Positions 7,380-14,737 of a DNA stretch of 14,737 nt are shown piece after piece. A program made the translations under genes and the position numbers. The number at the start of each line of letters is the position of its first letter. Within the stretch, counting starts at the first letter, position 1. Source of the stretch: Synura sp. LO234KE (Eukaryota; Sar; Synurophyceae; Synurales; Mallomonadaceae); the NCBI GenBank assembly GCA_015143735.1, contig VKHC01000246.1, positions 1 through 14,737 on the forward strand. Direction: 5' to 3'. The notes below the pieces were generated by a model, which searched no databases, was not told the DNA's origin, and was given only the letters and a program-made list of their open reading frames with translations.

Positions 7380-8330
7380 TCCAATATAGGAGTGAGGGAG
7401 TCGACCGGTACACCTCCACCATGTGGGGAAGGCTGAATAGGGCGGAGATTGCTGCCGGGAAGTCTCCGGACGCGGTAGCTCCTCTGCCAGTGGGGGCGAT
7501 GAAAGTAATTAGCGTCACGCAAGGGGTCATTCGATCACAGTCATATAACTAAGGGAACCATGCCTCTGCTGCCATGGATTCCGTGTATACTTGTACATCG
7601 GAGAAGTCAGAAGTATGGAAAATGGAGGTGTTGAGGAACGTGGAGGGGAATGAGCTGGAATTGCTAAGGTCCGGACGCGATTCAGAATTTTCAGCACGTT
7701 GCCGGAGGAATTCGACGTTGTGCGTGTAATATTTTTTCAATACTCTCCGACTCCACGAGAAAAAAACTGGGCATGGTAAAGTGCCACGCTTGGCCTGGGA
7801 GGAGTGGAACGGGAGTATTCATCGGCAAGCGTAAGAAGTCTAGAGACCGATTGAGTAAGCGCGGTCCGTAGAACTTCCTCCAGGTCCAGCTGCGGTTCTG
7901 AGAGTTTAATTGATCAAGGTCTCCGTAAGAGGAAAGATGTTCAGGTGTGTCCCGGAACTAGGGAACCCTAAAGGAAACGGTACAGGGGCAGTACCGGTAA
8001 TCCCGGGAGCGACCACTGCTTAATCAAACACGCTTGCCCTTCCATCCAATGAGATTGACGGGTCTTGCATCTTGCGGTGTAATGGCTGCAACAGGAACGT
8101 TATGTGAGAGCCAATGCCCGCGTCGGAGGAGCCGCCCAACGAGTGCATGGGTCCTCCGAATGTAGGGTGCGATTAAGGCAAGTCCCCTTGCAATGCTGAA
8201 TAATACAAGAAATGCGTGGATATCCCTTGCCCTAAACCGCTGCTGGTTGATGTAAGTCTCGGTTTGAGATGCCCAAACTGTTTTGGTACACCGAGGAAGT
8301 TCAGGAGCAAACAAACAGCCTAGGACTTAA
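7380..8330 (-). pseudogene. Upstream part of the same broken retroelement
   Basis: Two minus-strand frames read as protein with few stops, with switches between them. One frame gives GGSSDAGIGSHITF and then SISLDGRASVFD near 8056-8020. This resembles the reverse transcriptase palm segment of LINE-like elements, where G-G-x-E/D precedes a LxLDxxNAF motif, but it is weak. The next segment runs from LLPGQAWHF (about 7804) through EAWFP (7566) to SLPHMVEV (7434). It is collinear with plus-strand 13390-13770. Downstream comes the RNase H domain. The GC-rich block ends sharply near 8330 and near 6620, which fits an insertion. Competing frames (for example 8314-8024) are also open, so the true frame in places is uncertain. 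Confidence 0.45.
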
Positions 8331-9335
8331 AAGTTTTGAAAGAACTATGTTGGAGGTCAGGATCTACATTCAGTAGAGTAGAAACGAGGGTTATTTGTAG
8401 TCTGGCGAGGAGGTGTGTGCTGAGTTCTTACGCTGCTCTATTTTTTTCTGAAGATCAGGTGGGTCGTTGAGCTGTAAAAACAAATTCCACTGTCTAAAAC
8501 AAGAAGATTTATGTGACGATGATGGTGAATTCATTTTTTAACCCGATGAAAAGTAGATTTTTTGTTTTAAATTTTTGTTTTTGCAGGTGCTCCATACGAC
8601 AAAAAAAGATCTTTAAATAGGTTACTACAGCTGAAAGGAGGTGCAACGATGTCTGTATTTGCCTAAGAAAGGATCAGGACAAGTGCCGTTATATAGGTCC
8701 TTAAATTCAAGGGTTATGTCGCTTTCCGGTGTGCAAATCAACAACGTCAATGTCGTTAGGTACCGTTTCCAGGCAGAAATGGGAGACCGATCAAATATCC
8801 CGATAACCCCTGCCGGAATCTCGAGACAGATTTATTTTTTAAACCGATAAATTTCGAGCGAGCCCAAATTAATGCTACCTCGTAAAATTAGGTACATCGG
8901 AAAAAATGTAAATCCAAATATGCTTTTTACTTTTCCAGACCGGATGTTACCATCGCCACGGAGGTACCAGACAGCACGTCATAGGAAAAAACTAATTTCA
9001 TTTCACTGAAAGTGTTGATTTAGTGGCTGTGGCGTATTCCTGAGGACAAGAATTCTATCGGGACTTGAACAAGTACTACCGCTGCTATTGGCCCTGATTG
9101 TTACTTAACATTCCTAGGCGTTTTGCATGTTGTGCTGATATTGGTTCTCCAACCATGTCCTGTTTGTTTTTACCGAAAAAATGAAATAGTCAATATCAAG
9201 AAAGGTGGTAATTTACATAATAACCAGTTACCACTGTTAATATTTCGAGTCAATTTGTCCAGTAGAATCACGGAGAGGTAGCAATCCATTGCAAGTACGG
9301 CTCCTGCAATGGCAAGTGCTCTTTCAAAAACTATT
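8331..9335. other. No gene recognised
   Basis: Short frames only. A 69-codon plus-strand frame (8641-8850) has no motif. At about 8560-8585 a long T-rich tract followed by TTTTTGCAG looks like a 3' splice site, but no conserved exon follows it. Confidence 0.4.
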
Positions 9336-9483
9336 CTAGTAGTGAGCTACTATGTCGTCGGCTACAACGGCAATTGCGCAACAGAACATTAAGAAACTCA
9401 AAAAGGGACCTAGTAGTAAGCTACTCTGTCGTCGGCTACAACGGCAATAGCGCAACAGAAAATTAAGAAACTCAAAAAGGCAC
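9336..9483 (+). repeat. Tandem duplication of a 74-bp unit
   Basis: The unit at 9336-9409 is repeated directly at 9410-9483 with five substitutions and no indel. Because 74 is not a multiple of three, the duplication shifts any reading frame that crosses it. Confidence 0.9.
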
Positions 9484-9581
9484 CACCGAGTGAACAAGCA
9501 GAATATACAACACACGGAGGCACCACGCACAAGGGTGACCATAGGCAACGAAAAATAACAAGAACCGAAAATACTTTCTGA
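9352..9581 (+). pseudogene. Gag-like or small ORF broken by the 74-bp duplication (tentative)
   Basis: An ATG at 9352 opens MSSATTAIAQQNIKKLKK and then hits TAG at 9448-9450, after entering the second repeat copy in another frame. In the second copy the same peptide reappears as LSSATTAIAQQKIKKLKK from 9426 and continues as a charged, hydrophilic sequence to TGA at 9579-9581. In that copy CTG stands where the first has ATG. The simplest reading is an ORF start that was duplicated. No domain is recognised; the hydrophilic basic composition would suit a gag N-terminus. Confidence 0.3.
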
Positions 9582-9599
9582 TGCCTGGATATATGGCTG

Positions 9600-10400
9600 C
9601 GTTTCACGCGAGGGTTACACTTACCGTTGATGCAAGCCGTCGACGGGAATCAGAAGTCGTGGTCGGCGAGAGCATTTGTTTTTTCAGCCTGATGAAAAAA
9701 GCACAATGAGCTTCCTTTCTTTGCTCGCAGAACGACGGCGATACCAATTTGCGTCGTCGTCTCGGAGGCTGGTAGTTTAGTCTTAAGCATTAAGAGCTCC
9801 CGCTATACACGCGGATTAAGTCGATCTCTTCCTGTCGAGGGCGTTTTGGTTGCGGGAGACACGTAGACAAAAGGGCCACCTTTCTCAGGGACGAGGACCA
9901 AGGAGTGCTATAGGACAATAACAGGACCATCGGTCGCTGTGCCAAAGGAACAACTTCAACTACCGGAGAAACAGCTGGGAAGAACTGAACAGAAGGATTG
10001 ATGGAGATTGATCAGAAACCTAGAATATTTGAAAGTACGGTACAAGGCAGGTGGCAATTTAGGAGGAGGTCAAAGATATGTGAAGGACATTCACCAGCGA
10101 TGGGAACTCGGCAGAAGGTCGAAAGGCTAGAAAAAGGGTAAGCATTTCGCAGTAACAAAATGTAGGGAAACCGCACAGCAGTTCCTGACCTCTAAAAAGA
10201 AAGCTTCTGTCGAGGCTACTTCAGGAAAACGCTGTTTGTGTGTAAATACCGATGGATGAAATTGTATGACAATCGAACAAAGCCAGGGGCCCAAAGCAAA
10301 TAGGATGCGCTGGGAAGTTTAAGCTTTTTAGATTACGAGGAATGAGCTCGCAGACCACAGGCAAACAAAACACCCCTATGAGCTACTTAGCAGATCATAC
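9600..10400. other. Unexplained region with a weakly coding-like plus frame
   Basis: One plus-strand frame, about 9868-10320, has only three stops (near 10000, 10129 and 10257). It reads as a hydrophilic, K/R-rich protein including GGNLGGGQRYVKDIHQRWEL. It could be a decayed gag-like region, but no motif supports that. Confidence 0.25.
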
Positions 10401-10416
10401 TACGTGTAGGGGCAAG

Positions 10417-10620
10417 TCATTTATTCCCATGCCCACTCCTCCACCTGTTTCCTTCGAGTCTGTAGATTTCCTTAGCGGGTTTGATACAGAGCAAAACTTG
10501 GGCCTCACACTTTGGACGGCTGGTCTGGTTGAACTGTTGCAAGATTGCAGCTGCATAGTGGGCACTTCTAGTCATTCTGTCTGCGCAGTTTCTATCAAAC
10601 CCCACTGCACCATCCCACAA
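10417..10620 (-). pseudogene. Ty1/copia pol fragment, reverse transcriptase/RNase H junction
   Basis: The 67-codon minus-strand frame includes GAVG, then MTRSAHYAAAILQQFNQ and RPKCEA. In copia polyproteins this segment reads YR.AVGSL.YL...TRPDIAYA...LSQFM.NP...HW.A, just before the RNase H domain; order and spacing agree. At about 10951-10924 the same frame gives GLVNIFIDQL, in the position where the catalytic YVDD box should lie upstream, and QTQHDS before that. Both are too decayed to be sure. Several stops separate the parts. The plus-strand frame across the same bases (10342-10644) is then a shadow. Copia elements are LTR retrotransposons; no LTR was found here. Confidence 0.5.
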
Positions 10621-10649
10621 TCTAACTTCAAATACGTCGACTGATCAGC

Positions 10650-11480
10650 GGAGGGTGTATCTCCATCCTCAGAATCTATCCGTAATAGTCGATTACACTT
10701 TTTCTATTTAGGTGCATTTATTGTGAATGCGGCGCACTACCTTGATACCCTGCAGGTGGATTGGTAACTGAAATATAGCCGTTGCGGTGAAATTTATTTG
10801 GTGCTGTATAGTGTGTTACAAGTGCATTTGCACACGAAACTTTCACAACCTTTTAACTCTTTTTATGCGTCTACTGCTACAATAGCATTTGTAGCTTCAA
10901 TAGGTAGAAAATTATGGCAATTACAGTTGATCTATAAATATGTTTACAAGGCCTACACGTCGAGGAAGGTCGATATCCATGTTTTGACTGTCATGCTGTG
11001 TCTGTAGAAATATAGCGAATTTTGGTGGAAAATGCCGTTGAAGCTAGCTCCCATGTGAACAGGCTGAGCAGGCAGGAAACATGGGTGACGCTGAAGCGAT
11101 ATTGGGTGAGGTGGGTATTAGGGGGTCAAAGAGGTGCGAAAATGAACTTAGGCGCAGGAGAGGTTTGGGTTCACCGCGGTGAATAGGGTGTTGTGCGAGG
11201 CGTATTCCACCTATCAGGGGAGAGCTAGACGTCTACAAAGCAATCAGAAGATGATTTGTGATGTGCATTGAAGGGTGTTTGTAATTGCGCAATGGTAGCC
11301 ATAGCAATTTGGGGGTATAGTGGCACATGATGCAAAATAAACGTGATCCGGTCTGACTTATGGTCGGAAACGATGTTTGGAGCGTTTACGCCGTGTACAC
11401 ATCGATATTTTCTGAAGGATATGCTTACGCGCTAAACTACGGTTATGTGCGGTGGCGTGGCGAATACCCTGGATAAGCAA
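10650..11480. other. Presumed upstream continuation of the copia fragment, heavily decayed
   Basis: On the minus strand a few copia-like words are visible near 10985-10924 (see the fragment at 10417). Beyond that no frame is readable. The plus-strand 69-codon frame at 10798-11007 shows no convincing motif. Confidence 0.25.
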
Positions 11481-11526
11481 TATAGAGTAACCGTTTTAAT
11501 TGACACTTATTCAGAGCTCATTAAAT
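11481..11526 (+). pseudogene. Possible aspartic protease motif of an LTR retroelement
   Basis: The plus frame that runs into the ORF at 11538-11726 contains YRVTVLIDTYSELIK and then a stop. Retroelement proteases carry hydrophobic residues followed by D-T/S-G-(A/S)-E/x-x; here Tyr replaces the Gly. A single motif in decayed DNA is weak evidence, and nothing downstream resembles a reverse transcriptase in the right order. Confidence 0.15.
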
Positions 11527-11729
11527 AGTTTCTATACATGAATAAACGTCATATTTTAAGAAATTCGGTGATTGATGGGAGGTGTTTTAGTTCCGTGATT
11601 TTTTTAAACCCAAACTTGAACGGTTTACGTCTGTATGACCCCACGTCGTTGGACAACTTCAACGCGCGAACGAAACTTCATTACTTCTGCTTGGCTAAAA
11701 TTGTTTTTTGTTGTTTAGTCGTTTGATTA

Positions 11730-12328
11730 TTGGTGATCAGCAGTGGTCAACTAGCTCAGTGAAAGTGCGCTTTAAGATAGTTGAATGCTTCGAAGCGGAT
11801 TCTTTGCGATTGTATTTTAGTATTCGTGTAATAGATTTTAAGTTGTGCCAAAGATCAACTTACAAAAAGCATTAGAAAGCCTACTTGAACTTGGAGAATA
11901 TGATGAGAAACCGCTGTCAGAATTCGGGACTCGCTTACTAAAAACTTTGGCGAGACTTACCTTTAGACTATTGCCAGTTGTCAGCATGTACTAATTTTGC
12001 TGCTTTTATATAAGAAAATCGTTACTTTATCCGCTTGTGCACCCTGCCGGCACTAATGCCACGCTTAGCTTCCTATTCTTTTTCATGCTCTATGGCATGC
12101 TGACGTTGATCAGGGGTAATGATGTCTCCTCATACTTAGTAAGGGACGTTGCAACAATATAACCCTCTAGGTGCATTCACCTCTGGTGCTCTCTACTCGA
12201 TCTCGGGGTTTGCCATTCGGTGCAGTAGCTAAGCAGGGGGCGGTTGTATTCTTCCACGGTCCTTTTTACCAGGTTAACGTTATTGTTTCGAAAAACTGTA
12301 ATTCTAACAATGAAATTTGCGTCATCTA
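11730..12328. other. No gene recognised
   Basis: A mixed AT-rich to moderate-GC stretch. On the minus strand a frame of about 57 codons reaching to about 12180 includes VKRTVEEYNRPLL. It lies just downstream of the remnant at 12329-12592 in a different frame and may be its frameshifted continuation. Confidence 0.3.
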
Positions 12329-12592
12329 TTAAGTTCCGGGTAGAAAGTCAGTCCTTAATGAAATACGGCCCATACTGCCGCTGATTCCAACGTAGTAAAG
12401 TGAACCAAGTTTTCCGTTTGTCCTTGGCTCTATTTGCATCTCCGCGACCCCAAGGGCCTTATTGGCACGGACTATCGCTTTTGAAACTGTCATCGTTCTC
12501 TTGACGAGTTTTTGTAAGGGCAGTCCTCAGGGGACTGCTCAGATGCATTCTCCTGGAGCAGTACCAACTTCCGCGCTTTGAGCTTCGGCCAT
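12329..12592 (-). pseudogene. Coding-like remnant on the minus strand, possibly gag-like
   Basis: From an ATG at 12592 the frame reads MAEAQSAEVGTAPGECI, then TGA at 12541-12539 and TGA at 12529-12527. It then stays open for 65 codons to TAA TAG at 12331-12326, including MTVSKAIVRANKALGVAEM and YVGISGSMG. The amino-acid composition is protein-like, and an internal ATG at 12493 would give 54 residues. Both early stops lie in or next to a perfect 7-bp hairpin (12520-12526 with 12532-12538). No domain is recognised. Confidence 0.35.
12520..12538. repeat. GCAGTCC / GGACTGC hairpin
   Basis: A perfect 7-bp stem with a 5-nt loop, lying inside the coding-like remnant on the minus strand and including one of its in-frame stops. 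Confidence 0.4.
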
Positions 12593-13364
12593 CTGCGCGT
12601 GAACGGGTGTTGCCCGTGGTGTCTAGGGACCGAATTTGTTACCTGTGCCGAGCAAGTAGATTAGCTACGCGTTTGCACCGGGCGTGGTATTTGTCCGTTC
12701 CTGCGGTCGTGCCCTCCTGCCTTATGGCGACGTGGTAAGGAACATACGGAAGTCAGGTCACTCACTCCGATCTCTGTTCTGCCAGTCGGTCGAGGAACTT
12801 GCCTGCAGGTACATCATGGAGGCGGGGGTAAATATCGCTTGTCAACAAGAGAAACAGATAGAGAATCAACTTATGTTTTAAAAGCCCTACATTTAGTTCA
12901 TAACCGACCCCAGTACCTAGTTGACCACCCCACGGAGCACTGTCTCATTGCCTGTCGTATCCCTAAACGGCACTTTTTGTCGCACAGGAAGCAATTGAGG
13001 TGGTTCCCTTCCGGGCACTGTGGCCCAGCCACAGTCCAGTATCGCTCATGAAGCTTTCGTTCGTAGTAGCTGCGAGATTAAAGAAATGGAAGTCAGGGAT
13101 GCTGACCTTGTTGGACGCAAACTGAAGTGTGACAGCTCACCAAACTTGGGGGAGAGTAACACGAGGTCTCTGTGGCACTAAATGCCTGTTGTGATATGGT
13201 GGTGGTAGTGCGAGCGCACAAGGTGATAGTATAATTTCCGGCGAATTAAGGTCCTAAATTTCGGGACTGGCTTTCAGCACTATTTGAAGCGCAGCATCAT
13301 CCCACATGGTATGCTTTGCAAACCAGAAGCACTAAATGTTCTCAAGAATAATATATTTAGATTA
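12593..13364. other. Unassigned stretch with short open frames
   Basis: Plus-strand frames at 12684-12881 (65 codons) and 12839-13051 (70 codons) overlap in different phases and read as mixed-charge peptides without known motifs. A perfect 8-bp inverted repeat (ACTGTGGC / GCCACAGT, 3-nt loop) lies at 13017-13035. The stretch ends at the sharp rise in GC content near 13365. Confidence 0.3.
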
Positions 13365-14075
13365 TTACTCCCGGTTAGCGAATCGGTAACCCTGCTCCCG
13401 AGACAAGCGTGGCATCTCACCGACTCTTCCCAGCTCTTCTCCAACCGGATCACAGAAATCCTTACGGTCTCCACCTACAGTACACCCAATGGCTCCCGGT
13501 CTGACATTGTGTACCGTCATTGGATTCTTCCCCTCCCCGTTCTCTCTCCTACCGTGCGGACAGTCGCCCGCCGCCCCTCCACCCCCCAGCTCTATCACGG
13601 TCCTAGTGACATCGACTCTTGGTTTCCGGAAATCTTCGGTACCTCCTCGCTGTCCGGCCTCCGCGCCTCTCGGGTAACTTTAGTCTCCTCCACTGGAACT
13701 CCGCACCGCTCCGGCCTGCCTCCTCCTCTATCCACCATGGACAGTCTTCCGCCTGTGGTGGAAGTCCTCCGGGTACTGCCGTTTTTGCCCCTGGGCATCT
13801 TGGTCGAGTTCCTGTCCCTGGACCTCCCCTTGGACTCAATGGCCTTCACTATGATCCTGCACATGTGGGCAAGCGGACGGTATACGTCCAGCTTCGCTGT
13901 CATTCCGGTTTTTCCCCTCTTCACTCGGTTCTGGGGGTCGGAGCGTTTTGCATCTCTCTTTGTGTCCTACGCACCCTGGACCATGTCCAGTGGTCTCCCA
14001 CCCTCTATCAAGGCGAGTTTCCCGCCAAAACCACCCGCCCTACGTCTAAATCGCTCCTCCTGGCTGGCGTCCTAA
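13365..14075 (+). pseudogene. GC-rich element coding region, first frame (same family as 7400-7800)
   Basis: This frame is open from before 13365 to TGA/TAA-type closure at 14073-14075. It contains LLPRQAWHL (13395), DSWFP (13617), RVTLVS (13671) and SLPPVVEVL (13743). Each has a counterpart in the same order and nearly the same spacing in the minus-strand element (QAWH at 7792, EAWFP at 7566, VTLI near 7515, SLPHMVEV at 7434). That makes this the likely true frame up to at least 13770. Sequence left of 13365 differs sharply in composition and has stops in all frames, so the element seems 5'-truncated, as LINE copies often are. The function of this segment is not known; in the other copy it lies just before RNase H. 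Confidence 0.5.
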
Positions 14076-14737
14076 GGGGTCTCTGGGAGTCTGACCCGGA
14101 AGCGGATTTCCGTGATTTGGATATCTACCTTCCCGATCAGTCCCTCGTGAAATCCTTTCGTTCCCCTCCTGCCTCCTTCTCAAATGAAGTGGTAGAATGT
14201 CTCTTTGAAGCTGCTCACCTCCACGTAACTCCCTCCAGAAGATTGTGCTATGCAGCCACTCCCCCCGACCACTCCACGCGCTCCCTCTCTGGCCCCGCCC
14301 TGGGAATGGCGCTTGCATCGGCTTACGCCATCTCGGGCCTCTCTCAAACTGAGTTATGCTCCTCCATTTATGGTTCGTTGTTCCAAGAGGATCCGGTACA
14401 GGTGCTCCCGCTCTCCGAGTGCATCCCCCCTGACCTCTTTCTCAATCGATGGATCTGGTCAGACCTCTCCTCGGAGACCATGCTTCTCATCCCTTTAGCA
14501 GCCCGCATCTCCGACGTGAAGCGGGCGGATGCTCAACTCGCTCGTGACCAAGACAGAGCTGTCCGACACTACTCCCCTCGCTGGCAGGATGTGACTCTTC
14601 GCATTGCTGCCAAGGTTCTCCACCTCTCTGGCGAGTCCCTCGGTGAGAGGGGTCACTACAAACGCCTTCTCCATGAACGGCACTGGACGGTCGGTCACAA
14701 TGCCTGCAAGGGCGCTAAGACAGACCTTGAACGCAAG
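13610..14737 (+). CDS. Long open frame of unknown protein, partial at right edge
   Basis: After stops at 13604-13609 this frame stays open for 376 codons to the window edge. The part after about 14000 is clearly protein-like: it has acidic and basic residues in balance, and the competing frames close. Segments include GLWESDPEADFRDLDIYLPD (14075-14134), an alanine- and leucine-rich stretch around GPALGMALASAYAISGL, and a basic end with RWQDVTLRIAAKVLHL and HYKRLLHERHWTVGH. I recognise no family and no reverse transcriptase, RNase H or zinc knuckle. It overlaps the preceding frame by 466 bases in the -1 phase. Either a frameshift mutation or programmed -1 shifting would join the two. Codon use is much more GC-rich than in the host genes, which points to a transposable element. 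Confidence 0.5.

Noticed and set aside
8024-8314. 96-codon minus frame with FLxLF...LVGRLLRRG resembling a gypsy connection domain
   Set aside because: A competing frame on the same strand fits a LINE-like reading better, and the gypsy order does not fit the RNase H position. Kept only as part of the broken element.
8560-8590. T-rich tract ending in TTTTTGCAG, like a 3' splice site
   Set aside because: No coding exon follows and no matching upstream exon was found.
10342-10644. 100-codon plus-strand ORF beginning MSSQTTGKQ
   Set aside because: It lies antisense to the copia-like segment, which gives a family match where this frame gives none.
13595-13924. Minus-strand ORFs of 109 and 78 codons (and 14046-14318)
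   Set aside because: They are arginine- and glycine-rich antisense shadows of a GC-rich, pyrimidine-rich plus-strand coding region.
1-14737. CRISPR array, bacterial operon, rRNA or tRNA genes
   Set aside because: No direct-repeat array with spacers, no ribosome-binding sites or gene clusters, and no structured RNA gene could be recognised.

Overview
The window looks like nuclear DNA of a eukaryote. Coding density is very low, there is no operon structure, one gene carries a GT-AG intron, and long AT-rich stretches hold broken transposon coding regions. The two intact-looking genes belong to families I associate with algae and protists: a HAD-IIA hydrolase of the TIGR01459 type and a small cysteine-rich protein. 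A red alga or a stramenopile such as an oomycete is my best guess. The sequence alone does not settle this.

Layout. Positions 1-1000 hold little except a short coding-like remnant on the minus strand (39-131). Positions 1010-2880 hold the only convincing host genes. These are a two-exon cysteine-rich protein on the minus strand (1010-1745) and a single-exon HAD hydrolase on the plus strand (1876-2880). They are head to head, with 130 bp between their start codons, so they probably share a bidirectional promoter. From about 2900 to 6400 the DNA is AT-rich. It holds a pair of opposed end-like repeats (3101 and 4520), an unusual helically phased CGAG array midway between them, hairpins, a decayed Ty1/copia RNase H fragment and other repeat debris.

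Positions 6600-8330 are visibly more GC-rich. On the minus strand they hold a broken retroelement ending in a recognisable RNase HI domain, with the acidic catalytic residues in order. Positions 8340-13360 are mostly unexplained sequence with scattered remnants: a 74-bp tandem duplication, a copia reverse transcriptase/RNase H junction fragment on the minus strand, a possible aspartic protease motif and a gag-like fragment. From about 13365 to the right edge a GC-rich plus-strand coding region begins and runs out of the window. Its first part is collinear with the middle of the minus-strand element at 7800-7400, so both seem to come from one element family. Its second part is a long open frame for a protein I do not recognise.

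I found no defence, biosynthetic or other gene system. The items most worth a second look are the phased CGAG array inside the opposed repeats, the shared GC-rich element family and its unknown downstream protein, and the cysteine-rich gene next to the HAD hydrolase.
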